Of a stretch of 64,000 nt of DNA, positions 42,808 through 53,782 are shown one piece after another. The DNA lies in assembly GCA_032717465.1 (NCBI GenBank), contig CM064691.1:2234815-2298814 (forward strand), in the 5' to 3' direction. Each line of letters begins with the position of its first letter. Positions within the stretch are counted from its first letter, which is position 1. The stretch is from Coenobita brevimanus (Eukaryota; Arthropoda; Malacostraca; Decapoda; Coenobitidae). The notes under the pieces are model-generated. The model saw nothing but the letters and a program-made list of their open reading frames with translations. It did no database searches and was not told the DNA's origin. The position numbers and the translations under genes are program-made.

Positions 42808-44574
42808 TACTTCAGTAATGCATCAAATACTCAATGTTTCTAACTCCTAGTCAATAGCTCAGTGGCTCATTTGCAAGTCAGTCATCTGAAGATCTTTAAC
42901 TCAGGAGAGCACTAACATCCAATGAGCCATTTCCATACTTGTAAGCTCAAACCAATGGACATCCTCCTCCCTTACTGCCATGTTTCACTACCATACAGAA
43001 TTTCACTCTCACACATGCAGAATAAAGTCTTCCATTAGCATGAAAGAATCCTCTCTAGTTTAGAGAGTTAGCAGTTCCGTACACTTTTCCATCCAATCCT
43101 GACCTTGGCAATGAACCCACTCCCAGCCCTACAGATAGCCTCCAACCTGAGTGTGTGCTTCCTTCTGCTCACAGCTTTTGACAAAATCTGCTAAATAGAT
43201 ACCAAGGTCACTACTTCCCATGGGTGTCATCATATGCTAATGTCAGTTAAATGGCTATGGTTTAACTTTATATGTTTTCAACTCCTTCCTTCCTATTAGC
43301 TTTTATTACTGCTTCTTTTACTCTTCTTCCTTATCACTTCACATATACAGCCACGCATCAGTATGTGATGAAGGTTATGTCAAGTGAAAACTCACTGCAT
43401 TATGATTTAACACATACCATGGTCGTCATAACATGGGTTCAATGGGGAGAGGGAGGGGCTCAGGAACTACATAACCTAAAATCTCAAAACATCTTACCCC
43501 TTTAGGCTTGTCCTCAGCACCCTCAGTAGCACCACATTTTCCATTAGGGGTAATATCCTTACCAGACATGATTTCCAACTCACAAGTTTCAGTATTTCAC
43601 AAACAAAAAGTTATCATTTCACTTAGAATTTCACACCTACTATTCACTGTACATCTGGATTATTATCTGGTGAAAGCAATGGTGCTTCAATGAAAGGGAG
43701 ACGATGACAGTGAATGTAACCACTGGGTGGCCACTTTGACTCAAACGTCTGACTGTTGGCTTGCGTGGTGGGCACTGTGTTCGCATGGGATTGTCATATC
43801 TGGTGACCACAATCATCGTACAAGCAAACTGCACCATTGTTATCACAAAACTGGAAATATATTTTACTTCATCATCCTATTGATTTATCACAAAGCAAAA
43901 GTGATGTATACCAAAGCCTGACTGCACGATGCACAGAAAACAATATACTTTAAGAAATCTACGAATAATCCAACACAAAAAATAAGACTGATACGGAAAT
44001 TCAGTATTTCATCCCATGAGATATGAAGATACAAAACTGCATACAGCATTGTGAAGCATTTTTCACATAACAGGTATCACCTTGATCAACTGGAATACTG
44101 TATTACTGCAAACTGTGCCAATTAAATTATGTGCATGCAATCAAATGCTTGTATCCTGTTCCATTTTCAAGGAAATATTAACACTGATTTTCTTTATAAG
44201 CTCCACCACCTGAAATACATACTCACAGTCCTCACCCAAATGGCAAGTTTTCACAATCTGGACTGTTGTTTATTTCTACTATACGACAAATCCTCGCAAT
44301 AAATGACTAACTGGGGGAATGCCAGGTTTGTTAAAGCCGACAGTTTGTTATACCTGACGGTCTCCCCGGAGGTGGGATTTCTAGCACATGGTTGAAAATA
44401 AATGTGTACAATAGCAAATTATTGTAATAAAAATGAAAAGTATAACCATTTAACACTAACCTGGACCATAATCTTGCCCAAATGCAGCTTATTTCACATC
44501 AAGGTCACAGAACATCTTCATGATTAGTGCAGTATTACTATACAGTAGTTTATTATTACAATTCAACAGCAGAA
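42808..44574. other. HERC1 intron, nothing recognised
   Basis: Several short ORFs (43272-43921) without known motifs. Isolated pieces near 42880-43200 resemble decayed repeat sequence, but I cannot assign them. Confidence 0.5.
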
Positions 44575-46525
44575 CAGAAGCAATGGATGCAATGATGAAA
44601 GTCAAAATAGGGAAAGCCCCAGGATTTGATGAAGTGTGTGGTGAGAGGAAGAAATCAGTAAGATAGAAGTTGTGGAAGCAATGAAGAAAGTTAAATTGGG
44701 GAAAGCTCCAGGAACTGATGGAGTGTGTGGTGAAATGCTGAAGCATGGGGGAGAGATAGTAGTAGAATGGATGTGGAAGATGTGCAGATTGGTCTGGGAG
44801 GAAGGTAGAGTCCCGGAGGATTGGAAGTCAAGTATAATTATTCCCTTGTACAAAGGAAAAGGGGAAAAAGAAGTGTGTGGTAATCATAGGGGCATTTGTC
44901 TTCTTAGTATAATAGGAAAAATGTATGGTAGGATACCTACTGACAGAGTTAGAGAAAGAACAGAGAAATTAGTTGGAGAAGAACAGGGAGGCTTTAGGAA
45001 GGGAAGAGGTTGTGTAGATCAGATATTCATTCTTAGATCTTTAGTGGAAAAGTGTCTAGAGAAGGGAAAGAAGTTGAATGCAGCTTTCATGGATTTGGAG
45101 AATGCATATGACAGGGTGGATAGACAAGGATTGTGGAAAGTGTTAAGAATATATGGAGTAGATGGGAAGTTGTTGAATGATGTGAAGAGTATGTACGATG
45201 GTGCAAAGGCTGCAGTGCGTGTGGATGGTGAACTAAGTGAATTTTTCTCTTTGAAAGTTGGGTTGAAACAGGGATGTGTCATGTCTCCATGGCTGTTCAA
45301 TCTGTACATGGATGGGGTAATAAAAGAGGTACAAGGTAGGATAGTGGATGTTGGAGTGGCCCTGGTGAGAGAGGATAGTGTTTGGAAACTCCCTGTACTG
45401 TTGTTTGCAGATGATACTGTGTTGTTGAGTGAAGAAGAAGGGGAGCTGCAAGGCTTGGTGGATGAGTTTGGGAGTGTGTGCAAGAAACGGAATGTAAAGG
45501 TGAATGTAAGGAAGAGTAAAGTGATGGTCTTTGAGAGAGGTGAAGTCAGTGAATGTACAGCGAGGTTGGATGGTGAGGAATTGGAAAATGTGAGTACGTT
45601 TAAGTACTTGGGTAGTGTGATGAGTAAGGATGGAGGTTTGGAGGGTGAAGTGCTTGAAAGGGTACAGCAGGGAAGAAAGGTTGCTGGTTCTTTGAAAGCA
45701 GTGATAAGAAACAGGGAAGTGAGCATGGAAGTGAAAAAGTTACTATATGACAGTATTGTGATACCAACTCTAACGTATGGAAGTGAAGCTTGGACGTTGT
45801 TGGAAGGACACAAGTCAAGAGTGAGAGCAGTGGAAATGAGTTCTTTAAGAGGAGCCTGTGGAGTCACATGGAGAGACAGGCTGACGAATGAGGATATAAA
45901 GGAGCGTTGTGGTGTGGAATGTGGATGTGATAGGAAGCGTTATGAGGAACACACTGAGGTGGTTTGGCCATGTGGAGAGGATGGAGGGTGAGAGACTGAC
46001 GAAGAGAGTGTATGTGAGTGAGGTGGAGGAGGGAGAGGGAGGGGGAGGCCGAAGATGAGATGGAGGGAAGGGGTGGAGAGGTATATGAGAGAGGGGTGTG
46101 TGAGTTGGCAGCAGGGCAGTGAAATGGCGGGGGACAGGGCGACTTGGAGGCGATTTGTTTGTGGCCACCCCAAACGGGATTGAGGCATCTGGCAATAGAT
46201 AGATAGATAGTGTGGTGAAATGATGAAGCACAGGGGAGAGATAGCAGGTGAATGGATATGAGAGATGAGTAGATTGGCCTGGGAGGAAGGGAGAGTCCTG
46301 GGGGATTGGATGTCAGGTAAAATCATTCCCCTATATAATGGAAAAGAGGAAAAAGAAGTGTGTGGTAATCATAGGGGCAAATGTCTTCTTAGTGTAATGG
46401 GAAATGTATATGGTAGGATACTTGTGGATTGAGTCTGAGATATGGCAGAGGAAATACCATAATTGGAGAGGAACAGGGAAGTTTCAGGAAGGGAAGAAGT
46501 TGCGTAGATCTGATATTCATCCTGT
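44575..46525 (+). pseudogene. Older RTE-like copy split by a younger RTE
   Basis: Left piece 44575-44644 reads AMMKVKIGKAPGFDEVCG; right piece 46211-46525 continues CGEMMKHRGEIAGEWI*EMS, then SFPYIMEKRKKKCVVII-type shifted text and a KGRSCVDLIFIL end. The two meet exactly at a duplicated tgtggtga. The copy is cut at 46525 by a minus-strand PHD-finger LINE. Confidence 0.75.
44645..46210 (+). mobile_element. RTE-like LINE, subfamily II, inserted in an RTE (1.57 kb)
   Basis: Frame 44672-45991 encodes RT and part of the C-terminal domain: VKLGKAPGTDGVCGEMLK, IIIPLYKGKGEKEVCGNHRG, GFRKGRGCVDQIFIL, FMDLENAYDRV, LKQGCVMSPWLFNLYMDG, PVLLFADDTVLLSEEEGE and TYGSEAWTLLEGHKSRVRAV. One extra base near 45918 shifts the frame after ERCGVE. 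A second shift near 46040 affects the GRPR block. The 3' end has a TAGA tail. Target-site duplication tgtggtga at 44637-44644 and 46211-46218. Confidence 0.9.
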
Positions 46526-46689
46526 TTTGTTTCCGTTTTGAGGGCTTCAACACGCTTGCATGAAACAGCCCTCGACACCCAATGGAAGCTCTCCATGCTG
46601 CTCGAGCTCTGGCAGCTTCCCTATTCAGTCCCTTATCCCTAAGGTCATACTGAATGACCTCGTCCCATGTCTTTTTCAGTCTACCTCTC

Positions 46690-47388
46690 GCAATCCTACC
46701 AATAGACAGATATTGCCAGAGTCATATCTTACCTTCAGTGCTACTAATATTCCCATCTTCAAATGTATTGAAATTCTCAGTGCCTCACTTAACAATGCCC
46801 TCAGCTGGACCTCTCATGTCAGATCACTAGCTAAAACCGCCTCAAAGAAACTTGGATTATTCTAGCAGTTAGCTATAATTTATAAGAGTCATGTGTGCTC
46901 TCAGTCTGAATACTGATCACCCTTGTGGAATGGATATGGAGAGGTTGCACTATAAGAACTAGACAAAATTCAGAATAAGGCTGTTGGAATGATTAATAAC
47001 CCTGCTATTATAAATAAACTACCTCCCCTACAAGTAAGATGGAATGTCGCCTCTCTTCCATTATTTTACAGATATTTTTATGACAAATGCTCAGACGAAG
47101 CTGTGTCCATTAAGCCACCTCTCCATGCCTTCCCTCGTGCTATAAGGACATCTGGTAACGCTCATGATTGGAATGTCACACAGCCATATCGCAGAACTTC
47201 TGCATATCAGAATTCTTTTATTCCCCGAACTGCATCTCACTGGAACTCACTTCCCCAGAGTTGTTTCCCCCAAAACTTCAACCTACAGCTGTTCAAGTCC
47301 AACTGTTACAGACATTTTATGAATGGTGGATGCCAGTAATCTCGTGTATGGATATTTTCTCTTTATTCACTTGTTTTTCCTTCCTGTT

Positions 47389-47419
<31 letters not shown>

Positions 47420-47421
47420 CT
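46690..47421 (+). mobile_element. Poly(A) LINE 3' fragment
   Basis: Frame pieces: SYLTFSATNIPIFKCIEIL, LSWTSHVRSLAKTASKKLGL, then 46989-47339 with LPLFYRYFYDKCSDEAVSIK, PYRRTSAYQNSFIPRT and ASHWNSLPQSCFPQNFNLQL, followed by a stop and about 30 A. It is the C-terminal end typical of Jockey/I-group LINEs. 5'-truncated, with stops near 46862 and 46915. Confidence 0.75.
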
Positions 47422-47432
47422 AAAACTAACAC

Positions 47433-47440
<8 letters not shown>

Positions 47441-47467
<27 letters not shown>

Positions 47468-47757
47468 GTGTCCGACACTGGGCAAAGGCTCAGGGCCTAT
47501 TTCTTGGGGGCAGTTGCCTATCCCAAGGCCCAGTAGTCCTCCTACACCTCCACATGTCACCACTTCGGCGCTAACACCCACCGTCCATATTGAATACATG
47601 CTAGGGCTGTCTCATACAGGACTGGTGTATTGATATTAGCGGGGGTACTTTTACGACATGTCGGCGGGTCATCTGGTAGATCAGGAAAGTCTGCTTTTAG
47701 GAAATTCAAATCCTTAAACTGTTCCCTGCCCCAGTCGAGATTCGATCCTGGGTCCAT
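47441..47757 (-). mobile_element. Unclassified poly(A) retroposon (minus strand)
   Basis: On the minus strand it runs from gtaataatggacccaggatc, through a B-box-like aggatcgaatctcga, to gggccttgggataggcaact and cccagtgtcggacacattaa, then about 23 A residues. It may be a SINE. Its poly(A) faces that of the neighbouring LINE fragment across about 20 bp. Confidence 0.55.
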
Positions 47758-48608
47758 TATTACTTTCTGCACCCAATTATCATCCCCCATCCTCTCCATA
47801 TGCCCAAACTACCTCAATCTACCTCTCCTCATCACAACACCAATACACCCCAGTCCCGTCCTACCCCTCAACTCTTCTTTCGTAAACCTAGCCCCCCTAG
47901 CCTTCATACTCAGGGACACACTGCACATCCACCTAATCATTGCCATTTCTGTACATCTGTGCCTAAGAATATCCTCTTCCTTTATTGCCCAAGTCTCACT
48001 ACCATACAGCATTACACTCCTACATGCTGCAGACAAAGATCTCTTAGCACAGAGGGAGAGCCCTCTCAATGTCAGGAGAGGTAACATCTCCTTGAACTTC
48101 TTCCAACCATTCCTCACTCTAGCCACAGAGCTAGCTCCGGCCCCACCTCCAGCATACAACATGTCTCCCAAATAGCAAAGCTCTTCCACAGACTCAAGAG
48201 ACTCACCAACAAGTTCAATCATTTCATGCCTGGCAATCTCTACATGCTCTCCGAAGACAAACAGCACACATGAAATCAGCGTTATCTCACAGTCTACCTC
48301 TAATATCACTACATCTCTTATGCACCAACTTATCACAAACAATGCACAAGATGGAATTACTTTCCATGCCCTTGTGGCAAATTGCACAGGGCCAATCTCC
48401 CTCCTTGACAGTACTGCCACCAGCCCCAGAAACTATCACTTTTGTTTTATCTACATTTACTCTTAAGCCCTCGTGCCCCATACCATCTCCCCACTTCCTA
48501 AAACTTTCTTCCATCTCCCTTTCATTTTCTGTAATCAACACCAAATCATTGTCATACAACATCTCCCATGGGAGTCAATTTTTGAAGTCATGTAAGGGGG
48601 CTTCAAGA

Positions 48609-48934
48609 AAATAGATCAGCCAACACCTGATATGAGCCTCTACATGTGTAGTAACATAATATAGGAATGCCTACGTGGGGGAGAGCGAGGGGATGGCCAC
48701 TGGGAGCTGCGGGCATAACATGGTAACACTAAAACAATTTGGAAGACCGACGGCATATTGTGTCACACTTTCATTGAAGGCTAATCCTTTCTTGCACTGA
48801 GCCGACATCAAGCAATGGGAATTACAACTGTCGTAACACTATGTTCAGTGTTTATTGTAAATAATTCTATGAAGTTTTGTAACTGCAACCTCTACCAGCA
48901 TTACTGAAATCCTTAGAGGATAATATTGAATACA
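48609..48934. other. Unassigned intron sequence
   Basis: No ORF or repeat recognised. Confidence 0.5.
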
Positions 48935-50595
48935 CACTGAAGGAATTTCTAATTGGGTACTGAAGGAATGCAGAGAACAACTGGCGGATAAAATTCACAG
49001 TTTAATTGTGTGTTCTCTGGAAGAGGGGAAAGTGCCACAAAAATGGAAGAGGGCAAATGTGGTACCAATTTATAAGGGAGGAAACAGGGAAGAACCCCTG
49101 AATTACAGACCATTGTCTCTAACCAGCATGGTCGCAAAATTGTGCGAGAGAATCCTGAAAGACAGATGGATAAAATATCTAGAAGAGATGAATATTTTGG
49201 CTGAATGTCAGTTTGGATTCAGAAGTGGAAGGTCATGTGTTTCTAACTTGTTGAGCTTTTACTCTAGAGCGATTGACGTGGTACAGGAGAGAGATGGCTG
49301 GGTGGATTGTGTGTACTTAGACTTAGAGAAGGCCTTTGACAAGGTACCTCATAAGAGACTAATGTGGAAACTTGAATATATAGAACGACTGAAGGGGAAA
49401 CTTCTGGAATGGATGAGAGACTTTTTGAGAGACAGACAAATGAGGACAGTAATAAAGGATAGGATATCTAGATGGAGGGAAGTAACAAGTGGAGCCCCTC
49501 AAGGCTCAGTGTTGGCGCCAGTAATGTTCCTGATTTACGTAAGTGATATGGTAGATGGAGTGAACAGTTATGCAAGTCTGTTTGCTGATGATGTAAAGAT
49601 CTTGAGAAAGGTAGACGTTAAGGAGGATTGTAAAATGCTGCAGGAGGATTTGGATAGGATACACGATTGGAGCCAGACATGGGAAATGAAATTTAATGTA
49701 AAGAAATGTAAAATATTGGAAATGGGTAAAAGTACCAAGAGGCCATCACTGAATTATTTGTTGGGTAATGAATTAATCACAAAAATGAGAGAAGAGAAAG
49801 ATTTGGGAGTGCTGGTCCAAGATAGTTTGTCACCAGAAAGGCACATCAACAAGATAGTTGGAGAGACGTATAAACTCTTGACTAACATAGGAGTAGCATT
49901 TCATTATACGGATGAGATGATGAAAAAATTGATAGTGGCCATGATCCGCCCCAGGTTAGAATATGAGGCAGTAGTGTGGTCCCCACACAAAAAGAAAGAT
50001 ATTAACAAGATTGAGAGAATACAAAGAACAGCAACCAAGATGGTCCCCAGTCTGGCAGACCTGTCATACAGAGAGAGGCTGGAAAAGTTGGATTTGCCTT
50101 CCTTAGAGGAAAGGAGAAAGAGGGGAGACATGATTGCAGTGTTCAGGACCATGGTGGGAGTGGATAAAATTGACAAAGATCTGTTTGTATGGGATGGGAG
50201 AGCAACAAGAGGACACGGAATGAAATTGAAAAAGTCAAGCTGCTTGAAGGATATCAAGAAATATAGCTTTTCTTACAGAAGTATAAACTTATGGAAGAGC
50301 CTGGACAAAGAGATCGTCCAGTCTAGAAACTTAAACGAGTTTAAAGCTAAATTTGACTTATTGAGAATCAGCGATGGAAACCCACGAGCATAGCACATTC
50401 TGTGTATATCACAATTAGGTATATTAGGTAAATACATAAATATTTGGAACGACTTAGACGAAGAGGTGGTGCATGAGAAAAACATTCATGTGTGTAAATG
50501 TAGACTTGATAAATGTGGATTTGGAGACAAGACAACACGAGCATTGCTCAATTCCTGTATACTACAAATAGGTAAATACAAATAGGTAAATACAC
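48935..50595 (+). mobile_element. CR1-like LINE with intact RT frame, 5'-truncated
   Basis: An open frame reaches back to about 48950 (NWVLKECREQLADKIHSLIV) and includes the 461-codon ORF 49008-50393. RT motifs: NVVPIYKGGNREEPLNYRPL, CQFGFRSGRSCVSNLLSFYS, VYLDLEKAFDKVPHKRLMWK, TSGAPQGSVLAPVMFLIYVS and YASLFADDVKILRK. The thumb and C-terminal part has MKFNVKKCKILEMG, EEKDLGVLVQDSLSPERHIN, MIRPRLEYEAVVWSPHKKKD and RIQRTATKMVPSLADLSYRE. These match the CR1 clade closely. The 3' end has repeats of aaataggtaaatac (about 50562-50592), a CR1-type tail. Endonuclease and ORF1 are missing. Confidence 0.9.
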
Positions 50596-51011
50596 TACCA
50601 AGGACAAACTTAGGGAGGTGGGATTGGAGGAGGAGTGGGGGGTAGCCTTGAGTAATGCGTGACGGCTGTGGTAATATATGTTACTGGCAAAGTGGGAAAC
50701 CTGTCACTGTACTGAATGCCTGGGTATTCTACAGAATGAATAAAACTTCAAGACAAGGTATAAAATAAAATCATCTATTCATATTCCCTAGATATCCTTT
50801 AGATTACTGAGTTTGTTTTAGGCAAAATGTGAAATGACCAAACTGCAGAAAACGGGCAAACTGTGAAATCAGTCATTTCCTTTATGTTAGGTAATTTTAG
50901 GCCGCGGTCAGGTTAGACTGGGATAATCTAGGTTAAGTTTAAGTTAGATTTGGCTAGGTTAGTAAGGTTAGGTTTTTGTGGTTCTGAGGATAGGGAGGCT
51001 GGCTTGCGGTC
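50596..51011. other. HERC1 intron, GGTTAGG-rich tract
   Basis: Contains aggttaagtttaagttagat and gctaggttagtaaggttagg (about 50930-50975), a TTAGG-like degenerate run. Nothing else. Confidence 0.45.
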
Positions 51012-51725
51012 TTTAAGGGTTAAGGCTGGGTGAATGAGTTTGGGAGTGTAGGTAAGAAGCAGAATCTAAAGGTGAATGTAGGGAAAAGTTGTGGTCTTCG
51101 AAAGAAAAGAAGTCACTGCATGAACAGTGAGGAACTGGAAAATGTGAGTGCACTTATGTACTTGGGTAGTGAGATGAGTATGGATGGAAGTTTGGAGGAG
51201 CAAAAGCTTAAAAGGGTCCTGCAAGGCAAAAAGGTTGCTGGTTCAATGAAGGCAGTGATAAGAAATTGGGATATGAGCATGGCAGTAAAAATGTTGCTAT
51301 ATGGCTGTATCGTAATCCCTACTCTAACATATGGAAATGAAACTCAGACCTTGTTGGAAGAACACAAGTCAAGAGTGAGAGAAGTGGAAATGAGTTATTT
51401 GAGAGGAACATTGTTACGTGGAGAGAGACTCGACAAATGAGGAAGTGAAGGAGCACTTGGTAAGGATGTGGATGTGATAGAAAGGAGAAATACAATGAAG
51501 TGGTTTGCCCAAGTGAAGAGAGAGAGAGAGACTAGGAGTGTATGTGCATGACGTGAAAGGGGGGAAAGGGAGGGGGAGACCGATGATAAGATGGAGGGAT
51601 GAAGTACAAAGGTATATGAGAGAAAGAGGTGAAAGTTTGTGGGGCAGGGGACAGGGCAACATGAAGGTGGTCTGTTTGTGGCCACCCCTTATGTGATTAA
51701 GGTGTCTGGCTATTGACAGACAGAC
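51012..51725 (+). pseudogene. RTE-like LINE 3' fragment
   Basis: Frame 51030-51440 reads MNEFGSVGKKQNLKVNVGKS, ENVSALMYLGSEMSMDGSLE, QGKKVAGSMKAVIRNW and TYGNETQTLLEEHKSRVREV, then shifts. The remaining GRPR and CGHP-like end is degraded. Tail with TGACAGACAGACAG. More diverged than the other RTE copies. Confidence 0.75.
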
Positions 51726-51799
51726 AGAAGTGCAAAGTAATGAACAAGGAAAAAGAAAAAACTTTTAAATATCCAATGCTACTAATAAAGAAGAGAAAG

Positions 51800-53125
51800 A
51801 GCAACATTTGGCACCTCCCTGCACTGTTGTTTGCAGATGATGATGTATTTGTATTCATCATTTGTCAGGAATGTAAGGGTGTATGGTAGTGAGACTTAGG
51901 CAATAAAGGAAGTGGATGCTGCAGGCTCAAACATACAAAAATGACAGAGATTAGGTGGATGTGCAGTGCATCCCTGAGAGTGAGACCTGGGGGGGCTAGG
52001 TTTATGATGGAAGAGGTGAAGGGTAGGATGGGACTGGAATATATTGGTGTTATGATGAGGAGAGGCAGACTGAGACTGTTTTGACATGTGGAGAGGAGGA
52101 TGAAGGATGATAACTGAATGCAGAAAGTAAGAAGTGTTAAAGTTAGGGGTAGGGTTGTGAGAGGCAGACCGAAAATGAGCTGGGATGAGGTCACTGAATG
52201 TGACCTCTGAGATAAGGGATCGAATAGGGAAGCTGCCAGAGATCGAGCAGTACGGAAAGCCGCCATTGGGTGATCAGGGCCGATGCATGTAAGCATGCTG
52301 GAGCCTTCAAAATCGAATGAACAAAAGAACTGTATTGTTAAGTGATGACAAAGGGAGCTGCAAGGCTTGGTGAATGAGTTTGGAAGGGTGCATATGAAAT
52401 GGAATCTAAAGGTGCATGTAGGGAGGAGAAAAGTTATTGTCTTTGAGAGAAATGAAGTCACTGGATGTTCAGTGATGTTGGATTAGGAGGAAATGGAAAA
52501 TGTAAGTGCACTTAAGTACTTGGGTAGTGTGATGAGTAAGGATGCAAGTTTGGAGGGTGAAGAGCTTGAAAGGGTACAACAAGGAAGAAAGGTTACTGGG
52601 TCTTTGAAAGCAGTGATAAGAAACCAGGAAATGTGCATGGAAGTAAAAAAGTTGCTGCATGACAGTACTGCGAAACCAACTCTAATGTATGGAAGTGAAG
52701 CTTGGACTTTGTTGGAAGGACACAAGTCAAGAGTGAAAGCAGTGGAAATGAGTTATTTGAGAGGAGCATGTGGAGTTACATGGAGAGATAGACTGGCAAA
52801 TGAGGAAGTGAAGGAGCATGTTGGTGTGGATGTGGATGTGATGGAAAGTGTTACGAGATATACACTGTGGTGGTTTGGCCATGTGGAGAGGATGGAGAGT
52901 GAGACTCTAACAAGGAGAGTGTATGTGAGTGAGATGGAGGGGGGAAGAGGGAGGGGAAGGCCAAGGATGAGATGGAGGGATGGAGTGGAGAGGTATATGA
53001 CACAGGGTGTGTGTGAGCTAGTAGCAGGACAGTGAAATTGTGGGGGACCAGGTGACATGGAGGTGATTTGTTTGTGGCCACCCCTTATGGGATTAAGGTA
53101 TCTAGCAATAGAGAGACAGACTAAT
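51800..53125 (+). pseudogene. RTE-like LINE fragment interrupted at its FADD motif
   Basis: Starts LPALLFADDDV at about 51817-51846, is broken by another LINE, and resumes at about 52330 with TVLLSDDKGSCKAW-type text. Frame 52493-53035 then reads MENVSALKYLGSVMSKDASL, TYGSEAW-like MYGSEAWTLLEGHKSRVKAV, YTLWWFGHVERMESETLTRR and GRGRPRMRWRDGVERYM. The end is near 53115 with a GAGACAGACT tail. Confidence 0.75.
51847..52329 (+). mobile_element. LINE with PHD-like finger, copy 4 (3' fragment)
   Basis: Only the C-terminal domain after the finger remains: VRNVRVYGSET, a GGCAVHP/CSASL-equivalent stretch, GMMRRGRLR-equivalent gaggagaggcagactgagac, and the 3' tag gccgatgcatgtaagcatgc. Many stops. Inserted in the FADD region of the surrounding RTE copy. 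Confidence 0.75.
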
Positions 53126-53457
53126 AAACTCTCTAATAAAGATGATTTACCAGTTTCCCCTTTTACCATACCATCTGCAGGTAAAAAAAAATCTGATATA
53201 TTTTAACACACCATCAATATATAGCCTAATGAAGACTTTTGGTTCATCTTTCCTTCCTACACTACAACCACCTCCCGTACTTGTTTTGGAGCACATCACT
53301 GACGCAATGATGACTTACATCCTTCTTTCCAATACAATAATGTATTACTCATATACCTCCCTGCTGTGCAGTGGTCAAGGCAGGAGTCAGTTTGGATGTG
53401 AGAATCGTATCCAGCGTAATATGGATTTATGGAATATGGTTTCTATGCTACACTCAC
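53126..53457. other. Start of the 12.2-kb HERC1 intron
   Basis: Donor gtgagt at 53452-53457 (minus strand); nothing else recognised. Confidence 0.6.
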
Positions 53458-53687
53458 TTGCTGTACACTCGTGAAGGCATGAGTGAGCTTGGGTGTGAGA
53501 ATCTTATCCTGTGTGCCTTCTGCCAGCTGGTGTGAAGAGTTGCTACCCCACACATACACATCACATGACCCCGCGCAGCTGCTGCATCCTCCTCCACAGT
53601 TGCCACCACACCCAGTACAGCTGCTCTCACTCCCAGCACCACCCTCAGCCTCACACCCATCACCCAGGCATGTGCGAGCATATTCAC
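53458..53687 (-). CDS. HERC1: HERC1-like exon: Cys/Gly-rich linker and first RLD1 blade
   Basis: The exon (230 nt) follows an acceptor read on the minus strand as ttctctccccag and ends at a strong donor, CAA|gtgagt. It enters with two bases of a split codon and leaves in phase 0. The translation starts EYARTC, passes through a Gly/Ser/Cys-rich stretch with eight cysteines in about 43 residues, then enters the first blade at VYVWGSNSSHQLAEGT and ends ILTPKLTHAFTSVQQ. Remembered vertebrate HERC1 has a comparable YSRTC segment just before EVYVWGSNSSHQL, which fixes the position in the protein. The Cys/Gly-rich part looks lineage-specific. A competing minus-strand frame with an ATG (53454-53687) overlaps it but is a shadow. 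No upstream exon was recognised between 53.7 and 64 kb. Confidence 0.9.
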
Positions 53688-53782
53688 CTGGGGAGAGAAA
53701 TTGTACCTGTTGTCACGGGGGGTTTCAAAAATTCAAGTAAATAACAAATTTAATGGTTATAAATGACTAAAATATATATACA

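Larger units (their letters stand above)
46526..48608 (-). mobile_element. LINE with PHD-like finger, copy 3 (minus strand), split by insertions
   Basis: From 48608 downwards: the catalytic box reads LYDNDLVL instead of YADDLVL, so it is dead. The zinc finger is in frame at 48287-48562 (PCAICHKGMESNSILCIVCD, KLVHKRCSDIRGRL). The C-terminal domain is at 47809-48420 in another frame (ESVEELCYLGDMLYAGGGAG, SVMLYGSETWAIKEEDILR). The element breaks at VQKVI near 47758 and resumes at 46689 with RGRLKKTWDEVI, ending at the 3' tag near 46528. Inserted between are two poly(A) retroposons (46690-47757). Confidence 0.82.
6972..53687 (-). other. HERC1: HERC1-like giant E3 ubiquitin ligase gene, partial (six RLD1 exons)
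   Basis: Six minus-strand exons join into one open frame of about 352 codons with consistent phases (0, 1, 1, 1, 0 at the five internal junctions; the last donor is also phase 0). The product has successive RCC1-type blades: [62 protein letters not shown] and VWVWGTGPCLALG. Order and wording match my memory of vertebrate HERC1 RLD1 ([41 protein letters not shown]) and not HERC2. Known for the family: HERC1 is a very large cytosolic and Golgi-associated HECT E3 ligase with two RCC1-like domains, a SPRY domain, WD40 repeats and a C-terminal HECT domain; RLD1 binds small GTPases. Introns are 3.6-12.2 kb and full of transposons. The N-terminal exons should lie beyond 53.7 kb and the last RLD1 blade beyond the left edge; I could find neither in the window. 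Gene identity is an inference from remembered homologues but is strongly supported. Confidence 0.92.

Noticed and set aside
43272..43921. Short ORFs in the 43-kb region as genes
   Set aside because: Small, with no motif and no splice-compatible relation to HERC1; likely chance.
50930..50975. TTAGG-like run as an interstitial telomere
   Set aside because: Too short and irregular (ggttaagtttaagtta); arthropod telomeric TTAGG needs several exact tandem units.
6972..53687. HERC2 or a plain RCC1 protein instead of HERC1
   Set aside because: SNSSHQLAEGT, SSSKGSDGHT and APEATMLRP-type segments match remembered HERC1 RLD1 and not HERC2 or RCC1.
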